From: Nemophila menziesii
Lineage: Eukaryota > Streptophyta > Magnoliopsida > Boraginales > Hydrophyllaceae
Direction of reading: 5' to 3'
Length of the DNA: 64,000 bases
NCBI GenBank assembly: GCA_029959085.1
Contig: JARWIR010000093.1
Location: forward strand, 1,426,001 to 1,490,000
This document shows, one piece after another, positions 21,985 through 34,812 of the stretch. Position 1 is the stretch's first letter; each line of letters opens with the position of its first letter. The notes below the pieces were generated by a model. The model ran no database searches. It was not told the DNA's origin and saw only the letters and a list, made by a program, of their open reading frames with translations. Made by a program: the position numbers and the translations under genes.

Positions 21985-24690
21985 GATAAACAACGATCTT
22001 GAGTGGTACGACTCTTGTAGTCTTAGCCCACTACCTAAGGTTTATTCACCCTTATAATTTCAACTCCTCCACTTGAATTCTTTGTGTCTCTTGAAGGTGA
22101 GAGCACCAACCTTTACAACCTCTTCAAAATCACCTTCGAATCAAACCACTAGTGTTATCACCAATACTAGAAAATCAAGTGGACAATCTCCACTCACGAT
22201 ATACCACTTCACAAGCCCATGAAGCCTTCACCTTGTGTATCACCATACAAGAACAAGTAGACAATATCGACTCATTATCTACCTTTTCACACTCTGTGAA
22301 GCCTTCAAGCTATGTGTCTACACAAGCTCTTATTCTCCCTTGTATAGTCTATGGAAGAACACCCTCTTCACTAGACGAAGAATTCTAACATTTATTATTC
22401 AACCTAATATACATAGCCTAGCCTCTGAAATTCTAAATGAATTGATAAATTATCATCTCCTATTGTGTAATAAAAGAACCTAACAAATTCACACCCCGGG
22501 AGAGCTAACTAACCTCAAGTGTACGGTCGTTGACGAATGAAAAATAAGTATTAAAGAGTATCATCTCCAGGGACTATAAGGGTTAATATTATGTTGTGTT
22601 CATGTAAAGTGTACTAGAATGAATTGTTTAATTGAAAAAAGAAAAAGATGGATATTTGTTTTATTTTCGATTAAGAAGGACTAAGATGCAAATACGTAAA
22701 TTGCATTAAGGATTACTTAAAATAAAAACTAAGAATGTAAATAAACTAAAGAGATGAGATAAGAATATAGCTCGAGAACTTCGCAAGTAATCCCCACAAA
22801 TCTTGATATTATGTTACATTGTTTAAAGGTATATTGGTAATTATGAAATAGTCAAGATTCTAACTTCTTTCTAACTCCCGTCAGGGTAGCTTAGGAAGCT
22901 ACTTCAACACTACTAGAGGACTCGGGTAAGGGGACCTTACACAATGATCAGTGCTAAAAATCTCTAACTCTGTTAACTATCCAGCTAGTCGAGCCTGTCA
23001 AGATCACTAACGCACACCGAACTATTATGTATTGTTATCAGTAATCGGACTTCTCGTCGGGATGACAGTACGATTTACTAAGGGCAATCCTATACTTGGT
23101 GAGAGTAAGGGCTGAATTATATGGAAAATACATAAGAAAAACAATTTAATGACAATTCAATTATATGTGTATTCTTCCAAATTTAATAAATGTATAAAAA
23201 ATATTAGGGTTCATACATAAATGCGATTTTCAAGCTACAAATAATTTAGTTCATCATAAAAGCAATTAAATCAAAGGATAAAAATACAAGAATCATGTTT
23301 AAGACCAAAAAATAATACTAAATTACCCTAAGATTAATGGTGGAATGGTGTAGAAGTGGTGTAGTAGCGCTACAACTTCTATTCTTCTCCTTCCTAAGCT
23401 CCTCCTATCTCTCTGAGATGAATAAAACTGGTGTTGAATGACCCATGATTCTATTATAATGATAAAAATGATATATAAAGGTCCAATCATGTTTTAGGTG
23501 TTGTGGGCCTTTTTTAAATGCCCAAGTCAACCCAAGAACATTTTCAAAGAAGAATGGACCGGTTCGAGTCACAGTAGTTGCAATTTAATAACTTTTTCAT
23601 CTTAACTCCAAATTACAAACTGTCAACTCTCACATGCTTCTGTATCCAAGTACTTTCTAGAAATCAAAGTGATTCTTCAGAGTTTTCATCAATTGCACGT
23701 GGGGACTCCATCTTGTTGATTTTTAAAGTTAGTTGGTAAATGCTCTACCTTTTTAAAGGTGGCTTTTCGGTCATTTAACGCCTTGATATGGGTTTGACCT
23801 TCCTTTATCGACTTCTTATCCTCGACTCGGGATATAATACCATCCAAGTACCTAAGAGGTGCACACTTAACACATAGATTGCGTGCAAATAGTTCTAAAA
23901 GTAACAACTATCCAAAATTAGACAAGAACTAAGAACCTGTCTAAATATATGGATCACTCCTAAAATATGCACAAATAACCCTAAAAGTATGTCTAGTGAC
24001 TATATTAATCTATCAAAATAAAGGAGATATCATAAATATAAGTGTTCGAGATTAAATATACAAATAAATTTGTATTGATATACAAATAATATTGCTTTTG
24101 GACTCTCTTGAAAGATAACTTTAAGATAATTAAAATGTTTGTAGATAATATAGCTACTTTTTAGAGGCAAAATGCCTCTATTTATCGACAATAGTCCTCA
24201 ACATTCTTGTCCACGTGTTGCCTTTTGGTTGGTTGAATTTTGAACGTACGAATGTTTACATCTTCAGATCAGATATCCTGTGACATGGCTCAAACGACTA
24301 ATTGACAATTAGTACACTAACATAGCTATTTGTGTCCTTTCTAGCCATTATTCTTAACCTCTCGGATACCCGCCTTCAAGTGTATCAGGTTATCAATTTT
24401 GCTCCAGATGTCTGGCCTTCGTCTTCTCTTTTGCTCTAGTTGGCGTAGTTCGGTGTTCCACCCTTTCTTTAATCCGGAGGTCTGGCCTTGACTCCTTCCA
24501 CCTTTCTTTGCTTTAGATGTCCTATCCTTCTCTTCTTCTCAACTATATTCTTATGAACTTAGACTTCTTACTCTTGTTCGTCTTCTTCAACTGATTATTA
24601 TAGAGAATTTCACCTTTTAACTTCTCGGAGTTTCGGTACTCTGTTTCCATCTTGTTCTCAATCATCTAAGCATTCTAAGCATTTGAGGCT
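21985..24690. repeat. Possible decayed LTR-like segment interrupted by a solo LTR
   Basis: 21985-22445 (CCCACTACCTAAGG, CCTTTACAACCTCTTC, CCATGAAGCC) and 24038-24690 resemble in wording and order the solo LTR at 46326-47851 (CCACTACCTAAGG, CCTTACAACCTCTTCG). The solo LTR at 22451-24032 is inserted between them. I could not find ends, so this is tentative. Confidence 0.35.
22451..24032 (-). mobile_element. Solo LTR (family related to those at 40639 and 51565), 5-bp TSD
   Basis: On the minus strand it starts TGATATCTCCTTTATTTTGA at 24032 and ends GATGATA at 22451. TAAAT flanks both sides (22446-22450 and 24033-24037). The start aligns with TGATGTCTCCTCATTTGTGA of the LTR at 51565, and inner parts (GTCAAACCCATATCAAGGCG, GTGTTAAGTGTG) align with 40639-42060 and 53130-54543. 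The ends are TG...TA instead of TG...CA. No coding region of an LTR element is adjacent. Confidence 0.75.
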
Positions 24691-25183
24691 AAAGGTAACT
24701 AAAAAATCAATGATTTGAGATCTTCTTTTTTTAAGCAATAAGTTGATCATTAAATAAATAAGAAATGAAATTTATTTTGTTAAGAAAGAATATCTTAATT
24801 AATAAATTAAAGTTTTAATGAATCATATTAAAAGTAAATAAATGCATATAATTGTATCTTAAAATCAAAAGAACTACGTTTTAACCATTTTATGATGTTA
24901 AAGCTTTTTTTAATATATGCATAAACGAACAATTGTTTTCATTTGAGTAATGTAAGGAAAAAACAAAAATAATAATTTCATTGCAAAAGAGATCATTACA
25001 ATGAAATGATTCATAACAAAAAAACAATATAACTAAGAAAAGAAAATTACAAAATTGGGAATAATGAATGGATCGTCTAAACAAACATAAACAAATTAGG
25101 TATGTCCTAATCTAGCTTTTTAATCTACTATGTTAGTTAACTATCTAAACTAAATGTTTTTCTTTCTTCGTGACCAGCGGTTT
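24691..25183. other. 3' flank of the bHLH gene, no gene seen
   Basis: AT-rich. The last 100 bp resemble the flank of the pseudocopy at about 17630-17727. Confidence 0.5.
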
Positions 25184-26063
25184 CTATTGGATTTCATCAA
25201 TAAACTTGCTTGGAACTAAGCACTTCTCACTTGAATATAGCTTCTCTTGAATCAAAGGAGACACAACAAGAGCATGAAGGTCTGAATCAAGATGTTCTTG
25301 TCCATTATCCTGCAAGAACACACGTTTTTATCAGTCATGTTAATAACAACGTATTTAACTGCAAAAGTTAATAACACGAAAATGAAAAGATTACCTCAAA
25401 GGATCTCATAAACTCAAGAACTGAAACTTGGGCTTGCATAAACTTAATGTACTTATAAGCAGCTTGAAACATTTCAGCAGTGTTCATCTTATGTCCTCCT
25501 GGTATAAGCTTCCCAAGTTCTTGAGTCTTCTCAGTTATCTTCCTCCTTCTTTGACGAGCCGCAATGCTCTGAGCAGACAATGTCCTCTCCATTTGAGGTT
25601 TCTTAACACAAAGAGTGCAAACATTACTAGTTTTGCTAGAAAGAGGTGAACTTAGAGGAACCATAACTTCAGGTACAATGAAATCATCATGAAACAAACT
25701 TGGAGTAGGAGAAATCCTATCAAAGAAAGGGGTCATTGTGTCTGCATTGTAGCTATTTTCATAGCTTTTCTGGCGTTTTTGAGAAGGAAAGTAATCAATA
25801 TCTTGTTGAGGTAAAAGTTCAGGTATGAATGAGTTGTTAAGCTGATCACAAGGGTTGAGAAGATGATTATAAGGTAGTGAAGAATTGTAGTTGTTGTTGT
25901 TATTGTCTGAGCAGAACAAGTAATTATCAGGACCATAAAGAAGATCAAAGCATGTTTCTGAAAGAGAGTAATTATCATTGAAACCCATGACTTCATCTAC
26001 TGATGGAAAGATGTCTGTTGATGAATTATGTTGATCCCAGTTGGAATTGTATGTAAGAGCCAT
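25184..26063 (-). CDS. BHLH52: bHLH transcription factor, bHLH52/53-like
   Basis: Two exons: 26063-25395 (223 codons, starts MALTYNSNWD) and 25309-25184 (41 codons and stop, ending KFIDEIQ). The intron has GTAATC...TTGCAG borders and keeps frame, for 264 residues. The N-terminal half is rich in Asn, Ser and Asp. The bHLH domain is at about residues 165-215: SIAARQRRRKITEKTQELG, a PGGHKMN loop, then EMFQAAYKYIKFMQAQV. The loop and helix 2 match what I recall of Arabidopsis bHLH52 (At1g30670) and bHLH53. The basic region reads RQRRRKI where many plant bHLHs have RRERI, so E-box recognition may be altered. Expected to act in the nucleus; target genes unknown. No stops or shifts, so probably functional. 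A broken copy lies at 17728-18311. Confidence 0.9.
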
Positions 26064-26217
26064 AATATAGAAGGAAGTAACTGCTGATCAACTATAATAT
26101 AACTTGTGTATGAGAAAGAGAAAGAGAAAAAGAAAAAGAGAGAGAGACGGATGAGGGTATTAGCGGTTAGATGTATTGAGAATGATGGTACTAAAGAGTA
26201 AGAGTAACTTATTCCCA

Positions 26218-26226
26218 ATTAAATAG
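26218..26226 (-). promoter_or_regulatory. TATA-like box of the bHLH gene
   Basis: CTATTTAAT on the minus strand, 155 nt upstream of the ATG, in a block (TTGGGAATAAGTTA follows) that is preserved in the pseudocopy. Assignment rests on position and the duplicate. Confidence 0.45.
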
Positions 26227-26329
26227 GGGGAGTTGTGACGGTTGGATATACTGAATATAATATAATGGAGTGATGATGAAGTAATTCACCCAAGTAAATA
26301 GGGGATGCAGTTGTGTGTTTCTTATTTAT

Positions 26330-26999
26330 TTTTATCCTTTTTTTTTTTCAGACTCTCATTCTTTCTATTTCATTTAACAAAAACAAATCTCTTCTTTTAT
26401 CTACATTTTCATGCTTATATTCTCCTAAACTGGATTTAAAATATTAATAATGTATAGTCTAACTATTCCACTTTTAAAAATGTTTAATATTTTAAGACTT
26501 AAATTAGGCTAACCTAACCATTTACTTATCTCATCAATTGATGTTTAAATAATAATAGTAATAATTATTATTTATTATTATTAAAAGAAAAAGAAAAAGA
26601 ATGCCTATAACTATAGATTTCAACTTTGTCCATATCCGAACAAAAAAAAAAAAACTTTCTCCATATGTTTTATTTTATTAATAGGCATCTATATTCAATT
26701 TATGAAAAAAATATGGACAGTATATTATCATTTGTTATGATTAAATTTGAAGACCAAGATTTTTTTTTTAATATATGGGAGAGCTAGTTTGAACTCGGAG
26801 TCATTGACTCGATTTGAATTTGTACTGTTTTAAAGGGGAACCAAGGCCCTGACAGTTGAGCTAACCCCAATTTAAAGACCAAGTTACTTATAAAGTTACT
26901 GACATACCATAATATATTTAAGTTTTTGTTAATACAAGAAAGATCGCGAGACCGATATAAGGATCAACCAATTACTTCTAAAAGGAGTACTATATATGA
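26330..26999. other. Intergenic, no gene seen
   Basis: AT-rich with homopolymer runs, upstream of the bHLH gene. Near 26760-26880 there is a short block (GAGCTAGTTTGAACTCGG, GAGCTAACCCC) of the kind often found at plant retroelement junctions; not assignable. Confidence 0.35.
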
Positions 27000-29940
27000 C
27001 ATTAGGAATCGTCCATCCGCAGACGCCTCACTCTTTCAGACTCTTCATGAAAAAATTTATTCCAATTTGAACACCCTTAATCTAACAAGTTAGTCGGCAC
27101 AAAAGTTTGTTTTTCTATAGATACTTCTTTACTCACACTATGAATTCTGACTTAAAAGGCTCTTTATATCGATGATCCACCTTGCTCCCGGACCTTACTC
27201 ATTCCTATCTTAATTTGCTAACCATGTCAATGACCTCACGTGAATCAACCTCTAAAGTTAGATTTTTCAATTACGCCCGTTCCACCCATGTTAGTCCCTC
27301 ATAAAGGGTGATCAACTCCACAACTGTAGGGAGTACATAACCCAAACTCATTGTGAATCCACCCATCACATTACCTACTTTATATCTCATTGGCCTACAC
27401 GCTCCACCCGACCTATAATACAGATTGAAGCTTCCATCGATGTTTAACTTTAGGTCTAGAATAGGTTTAATGGAACCTCCAAGTTCCAAAAAATTAGATA
27501 GATTTTCCCTACCATTTGGGACCACATACACTCTTACATAATCCCTTGCAAGACTTTTATCTCTCGCAATTAAATCAATTGCATTTAGACTATCTACTCT
27601 GTTAAACACCACATCATTTCGGTGAAGCCATAATGAACAAATAGTTGTTGCAAATAAATATTTTCACGGGATACTAGCGAATAAACTTATATTTTTAACG
27701 TTCCTCCCCTCCATTTGGTAAATGAAAGAGTCACTCCCTGAAGTATAACTCTTAAGGTAGATAAATAATTACCTTCACTATCCTCATGTACTCGAGATTC
27801 ACCTCTACCTGTTGTACATTAACTCTTGTGCCCTTCTGCATGGTATTCAGACTTCGAGTCAACTATTTGAGTTGGTGTCTCCGCCCACAAGTAAGACTTA
27901 TAATCAAATAATAGATACTTATTTAAAATCTTAACTTTAATATCAATTAAAAAATATAAAATATGAGGATAAAATTACAATAGTCTTATATTGACATAAT
28001 TAGTCAAATATAATTTAATAATTATAGGTGGTTCTTGATGCATTTTTAAAAATTGAATTACTGGGGAATGAAATGTTATTATCAAGTGGTTGGCAGTAAA
28101 GTCGTGAAATTTAAAGTGGACAAGAATCATATTTAGCACCAACAAGGAGTTTGCTATTATCATTCATAATGTATAGATTTTCGTCGAACAACAAAAATTC
28201 GAGATAAAAGAAATCGCAAATCATATTTGACTTTTCGTTCAATGAAATGTGTGAAAATTATACCACCAGTTAAAGTCACTGAAACTTGTTCAGTTAAAGG
28301 TGTGATTTTTTTATAAAAATTTTACCTCATGAGCTCTTATGTCAACAAGAGTAATTAAAAATACGTTTATAAACTTTTTTTTCTTTTTCCTTATTATTTT
28401 ATCCTAATCCAAATAAAATATACACAAAATCTTTTGTGAATGTTTTTTCAAAACAAAAATTTCTAATCCAAACAAGATTTTTCTTCCTTTTCTTTTCCTT
28501 TATAATTTTTCTCTTCCTTTCCTTTATTATTTTTCTTTCCTTCCACATACAAACATACCCTAATCCTTGTAGCTTCTAGATTTATTTCTTGAGTTTGAAT
28601 CTCCAACGCATTTATATACCTCCCAACCCATTGCAACACATTGTTGATTCGTTTGAAAACCCCCGCCAAATGCTCTTTTCCATGATACACTCGCAAAAAT
28701 AATATTGTATCATCTTTACCTCTACCCCACACCAAGGACACGTGTCACTTGAGTACACTCCTTTTATAGTAAGATTAAGTCTTGCCAGAAGTATTTCCTT
28801 CAAGGCCCCACAAAAAATCATTGCCTTTTTTGGTCATCTTATTTTCTACATCTTACCCATACATATCATCTTCTTGGCCCGACCCTCCATAATTTGAAAT
28901 TGTCGACGTCACCATATATATTATGCGCATTGAATTGTCATGATAGGTAATATTTCTTACCGCTAAGTTGATCCACCCTCATATACGCAATTTCCATTAG
29001 CTTTAATGCTGGTAAATACACTTGGAATCTCTCCCAATTCGATGATCCATCCCGATCTGTGTAATCCAAAACCACCGTTTTATCTTCACCCCTACTCAAT
29101 AGTGACATAACACAAGTAATAAGTGGCACAGATCCCACCCAAATATCTTTCCAAAATACAATACTACCCTCATTCTGTACGCCCCAATTGGATCCCCTTT
29201 TAACTACGACAATACCTTTCTTGATGACATGACAAATCTGGAGTTATCGTTTTACGATCATACTGAAGCACACCAAATCTGAAATATTTCTGCCTTATCG
29301 CTTGTATCTAAAGAACTCTCTCATCATGGACCAGTATATACCGCAACTTTCCTACAAGCATCTTGTTCATCATATCAGTTTCACGTAAACCTAAATCCAC
29401 TTCCTTTTTCGACTTGCAAATCTTATTCCATGCAACCCAATGTATCTTTATTCATTAGATGAGGATACCCATATGAAGTCTCGTTGAATTAAGTCTAACC
29501 CTTTACACACATATTGTGGAAACTTCTCTTATTTCATCACATAAACTAACACCATGCTTAGAACTACATGTGGGAGTGTAATATATCCCGTTAATGACAA
29601 ATTTTGGCCATTCCATTCTGCTAACATCCTCCGAACCTTGTTGGTCAAATCACCATGCAATAGCCTTGGCCGCCTCTACAAAGGGATATGAATTCCAAGA
29701 TATCTATCCATGTCTACTTTTATCTCATAGTCACTTCTTGTCACAGTTTTTGATGCTCCCTCCTCACTTACATTACCCAAGAAGTAAATAAGGGATTCCC
29801 TCGACTGACCAATAGTCCCGCATCCTGGATGAATTTGGTGATGTTATTGTACAATAATGAGATTTGGCCAATCGAACATTTAGCAAAATATATTAGACCA
29901 TCTACAAAAAAGACATTATAGATAGGGATCCCCCTAAATA
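27000..29940 (-). pseudogene. LINE (L1-type) remnant: RT, zinc-finger region, RNase H
   Basis: Read from 29940 down: FVDGLIYFAKCS at about 29915-29880 corresponds to the FADD active-site block of LINE RTs, already altered. WNGQNLSLTGYI at about 29620-29590 is the conserved segment after it. KGVYSSDTCPWCGVEVK at about 28760-28710 is the zf-RVT motif. LKLNIDGSFNLYYRSGGA at about 27450-27400 starts RNase H, and a degraded tail runs to about 27000. Many stops and shifts. The stretch 27930-28560, between zinc finger and RNase H, lacks LINE sequence and may be a separate insertion. Confidence 0.75.
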
Positions 29941-32175
29941 GAGATGTAATGTTCGTTATGCTTCACTCTCCTAAGTACACTAAATCTACTTAATACTCTG
30001 AACAACTACAAGAACAACGAGAGTTGTAACTGAAGCAATTATACAATAAAACATATACTAGAAATACCAAAAAAGGAACATTTGTTAATAAAACAGACAT
30101 TTATATAAATAAAGTCTTTATAGGTCCAATAATCACCAGATGTAATCCATCAATAAATAGAATCACTCAGATCAGTATGGGATTTTCTTTTTCTACAACA
30201 TCGCTTGTGAACTCGTTGTTAAGCATCATATTAACAACGGTTTTCCGCGTTGATCTGAAGTTTGCAACCTTGTATGTTCCCATCACCGACACTCATTTAT
30301 AAATATCAAGCTTGCATAAAAGGATGTAGACCCCCAAATCTTTCCAATCGTTTGTGTTGTAATTCTACTTTGTATCCATAGACACATATATTTTTCCATT
30401 TGATCTAGCCAAAATATTCCAATAATAAATCGAAGACCACGGGAGCCGAAATATTCTTCATAATTTCAAAAATACACCGTAAATAAGTAATTTACATGTC
30501 TATTAATCATATCCTAATAATAAGAATATGGAAATAACTTTACACTTGATGAATTAGACTTGAAAGATTTTTTCTATATATTACAGTCCTAATTCATTTC
30601 ACAGGAGATTTACACATAGCTGATAACCTTTACGTCAAAAGATTAGGGGTTGAAATGATAACTTTGAAATATAAGAGACTAAATTGTCAAAACATGCAAA
30701 GATTAAGGACATAAGAGGTTTATATACCCTAAAATAAATCGCTGCTCACGTAATAGGACTAATTTTTTTTGAGTTAAAACTCTTAACTTTAAACCTATTA
30801 CACTAACTAGGGTTAAAATCACCACTGATCTTAGTCTCATTTTCTTTTAACATCAAATTACTGAATTAATTCACTACACTGTGAATTAATTAGAAGAAAA
30901 AAAATCATGAATCAAGAGCCTAAGCTACAATTCTCAGGTATCAAACAATTAAATGAAGGGGAAAAGCATAAATTTAAAGGATATGAGTAAAGTAAAGATG
31001 AACAGTAGTTAGAAGAAGAGGGGGAAAATTAAAATGCAGTAGAAAGCTAAGTTGAGAAAAAGAAAGAGTGGAATGAAAATTTTGCTACAAATTTGAAAAT
31101 GTACGGGGAGAAGTTTATACAACTAAATTATACCAACTAATTAAATCAGTAAATTCCATACAAAACACGAGTATTGACATAGGATATGACACAAACACAT
31201 AGTTTGATGATTTCTATCCACCAACAAATTCACCTAATACACTATACACAACCATTGCTATGGCAAAAACAAAAATACAAACAAAACATAAAAGTCATTC
31301 ATAAGGTGCGAGTTTTGTTACTTTAACTATTGTAATCTTCAACCTTGTAAAACCCTAAACCTTCGTTTTCTTTTAGTTTTTTTTGTGAGTTTGAGTAACA
31401 AAAGTGTAGGAAAAAGAAATGAACATTGGTAAGAGGAGAGGCATGTAGATAAAAAAATTGCCATTATGATTTGTTTTTGTACAAGACGAGAGTGTATATA
31501 GACGAAATGACATAATCGACTTTCATCATTTCCATTAGCACGTGTTTAAAGAGAGAAAGAATAAAAAGAGGATCCTTTTGGTCTTTCTATAGTAACTAGT
31601 TAGCTTCCAACTTGCTGACTAACTAATAGACATTTTGATAAAATTCTTTAGGTCTCTTAGCCTGGAAAAAATGAATGCCCAAAATGTTCCAATTTCAACC
31701 AGTTACGATCCAAAAACTCATAATTTGGAAATACTTTTTTTACCTTCAGAAACTGGAAATACTTTTACAAATATGGAAATTCTGATTTCCGATCCAATTC
31801 CTATTTTTGATTTTTTCTTCCTGAGTTTTTTTCAAATATTTTTTCCGATTACTAAAATAATATTTATATACACTAATATTTATGTTAATATGTGTACACT
31901 ATTTTCCTATTTATATATAATATAAACTATATAACTTAAATCACAAAATTCGTCCGAGAGTCGCTTCGCTTCTTCTCTACCATCTAAGGTCCAAGTATTT
32001 ACATGACCAACATCATCACACACCACTACAATCACATGATCAAAGGTCAATCATTGTATCAATAGAGGTTCACTATTGGATTAGTAGATGAAGTTTTATT
32101 TTGTAATCGTATTACACAGTTACATGTTGGAGGTTATCTAATTGTGATCTCATAAGTTTTGTTGGAATTTGGAGT
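29941..32175. other. AT-rich intergenic stretch without recognisable genes
   Basis: Short open frames here (for example 31635-31925) have no recognisable domain and strongly biased AT codons. No transposon ends were recognised. Confidence 0.4.
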
Positions 32176-32593
32176 CAGGGTTGGTGCTGACATATTTTGG
32201 GCCCCAAAGCGTATTTCAACTTAAGGGCTCGGTATATACATTAAAAAATTATAAAAATCGAGAAACTTTTTCTACTAGTGTTAACTCTATTCTAATTTTT
32301 TTTACCGAAATCAATTTTAAAAAAAATTATTCTACTCAAATTGAATAACTTGTTTAAGTATATCTTATAAAAAAAATTTGGGGGTGAGTTTCAAACCTTA
32401 CACCTCTTATAAGAAACCATGTCGTTTTACCAGTAAGTTAACTTATGATTTATATTATTTGACTGAATTCAAATATATACTTATTTACATATAAATATTT
32501 AATTCTCCCAAAAAGAGGATCCTTAAAGATACAAAAAATTTGGGACCCAAAAAAGTTGCTTTCTGGGTCGGCCTATGCCCAAAACTTGCTATG
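32176..32593. mobile_element. Possible decayed hAT-type MITE
   Basis: It starts CAGGGTTGGTGCTGAC with TTTTGGGCCCCAAAGC behind. Near the right end TTTGGGACCCAAAAAAG and GGTCGGCC give a partial inverted counterpart. Flanking 8-mers TTTGGAGT (32168-32175) and TTTGGAAT (32594-32601) agree at 7 of 8. The inverted repeat is weak, so this is tentative. Confidence 0.35.
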
Positions 32594-33114
32594 TTTGGAA
32601 TTATGTTCTTACATGTTGAAAATCTTTTTTCTTGAGTATTTGTATTTATTTTATATTTTATTTTAAAAAATAATTAAATATCGTATTTTATGCATGTAAT
32701 ACTGAATTAGTATTGTCTTTTACGATTCAAACTATACTCACATTGATTTATACTTTCTTGAAATTAATATGATATTGTGAAATTAGCGAAAATATTTAAG
32801 TACTCAAAAATGAAGAAAAGGGGATATTTTGAAAATTCCAAAAAATTCTGGAAATTTCGAGGTGTTTCGGATCAAAATTAAATTTTGAATTTCGATTTTT
32901 TTAATTGAATTTTGATTATTTTTTTCTATTTTGAAAAAAAATTGGAAAATTTCTGAATAGCCTTTTTTTTTTCGACCGGCTCCCGTGGATTCCCCCCTTA
33001 CACAACATGTAAGATTGGAACCAATTGGGTTAACTCAATTGACCAAAGCCTTACTATTTGTTCACTACTTAAATGGTATAAAGTGAAAGGTGTAAGAGAT
33101 TATGCCACAAAGGG

Positions 33115-34540
33115 ACTTGAAGACACCCCCCCTTTTTTCAATCCCAACCCCACTTTCCTTCTCTTCTTATTAAAGACCTCAAATTAAATCTTGCACTATA
33201 ATCCAAAAAAACAATTACATTTTTACCCCCTTTTGTATTGTTTTTCCTATATATACTAAATATAATATTTCAAATCCAAAAAACCTTCCATTTCCCGTCA
33301 GCTATTTCTCCCTCTCCATCCACCAAAATTTTCAAAACCCAAGAAAATATATCTCTAGTTTCTCTTCAAATCGGCGCCACCTTTCTCTGCAAATCCGGCA
33401 CCAAGCTTCACCTTTCTCTTCCATTACTCCATTTCTATTTATTTTGCTGTTCTAGTTCATGAGATGTGAAGCCTTCACCATGGCCGTGTTTCGCCGGAGC
33501 TCAAAAAACCAGGGTTCTGGTGGTGCTCGGTCTTCGTAGTAATGGCAGCGGTCGGAGGACCATGGCAGCAAATCTGCTCGTCCATGGAAGTCGTCGTAAT
33601 CGAAGATTCGTTCGAGCCATGGCTGGAGTTGGGAAGCTTCTGCCGTGAAGGAGTTCGTTTTGGTTGCTAATGGAGGTTGCTATCGGCGGAGCTACAACAT
33701 GTTGGTGGTCTTCGCCACTGCTCGTTCTCAAATCTCAAAGACCATGGCCGGAGCTCCATGGCACAAAAACTGGATCTCTCCACGCCGATCTGGTTTGTTC
33801 GCAGCCGTTCGTAGTGTAGCGCCATCGATCAAGCGAGAAGAATTGAGACTTTGCCGTTCGAGCTCAAGAATCATTGCAGCTTTTTTTTGATTCGCGTTGC
33901 GTACAGAGTACGCAGTAGTTATATTTTTTTCTAGAACTGGTTTCACCAAATCTGGTCAAACACTATTGTAGTTTTTTTTGTCTACCTATTGTAGTTATAT
34001 TTTTTTAGTAGCTTCCGTGTGAAACTAGTTTTTAGGTAGTTTTTCCCTTTTTTTTTTTTGTGGTTGCGTTGTTTATTTTTGTGATTTAGTTTGTAAATGT
34101 AATAAATACTCATTATTTTAATTGAGCACTCATTATTTTATTCGAATACTTAGAGTATTTTTACAATGTACTCATCTAATTTATTAGAGTACTCATCAAA
34201 TTAGATAGAGTATTCATCATATTTTATAGAGTACTCCATATTTTATTCTGATACTAATCAAATTTTTCTGATACTTTATGTTTTTCCGGTGACGGGTGAC
34301 TCACCAATTTTTTCCGATACTCTATGTTTTTCCGGTGATCGGTGACAGGTGTACGGAGGACAGTAGTTGGGGGTTGGAGGTAGGTGGGTAGTAGAGAGAG
34401 ATGAACAGTAACATCACTTGTTTTGTCTTTAGTGTTAGTAAGGGTGTTTTAGTATTTGGTCAACCTTAAGGTCCTTTGAAAGAATTAAAATTTATTCCCC
34501 TCAAGGAATAAAGTTTGTCTCTAAGACCCTATCTCTCATT
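33115..34540. other. GC-richer anonymous block with short spurious open frames
   Basis: 33460-33890 is much richer in G and C than its surroundings and repeats CCATGGC-type words, producing overlapping open frames on both strands (33466-33890) without a recognisable domain. 34080-34290 is an imperfect array around GAGTACTCATCA. The outer 15-mers AGGGACTTGAAGACA (left) and AGGGTCTTAGAGACA (right, complemented) could be terminal inverted repeats, but no target duplication was found. Confidence 0.3.
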
Positions 34541-34812
34541 CACCTAAGGTGTAAAAGTTCGAACTTCTCACTAAATATAGGTTATCTGATGTATGCATAA
34601 AAAGATTTGTATATTTTCGTGAAATTAGTCATGGTGCACACAAACGGGTCACGTAAAAAAATAAATTTATGAAATTGGATTTTTTAGCCTCTTTTCTTTT
34701 GTATATGTCGGATACTGGAGAGTTACTAGCCCATTTGTAAATATCCGGAGTTTCTTCTTTGGATCTCAAGGAGGCTATTTTGTCATTAAAAAAAGTGTTT
34801 TAAACAGATAAA

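Noticed and set aside
23689..23907. 72-codon open frame on minus with similarity to 53173-53259
   Set aside because: The similarity comes from the shared LTR sequence and not from a protein domain.
33466..33949. Overlapping open frames on both strands as genes
   Set aside because: All are under 85 codons, overlap in opposite directions, share CCATGGC repeats and show no domain; likely a by-product of higher GC.
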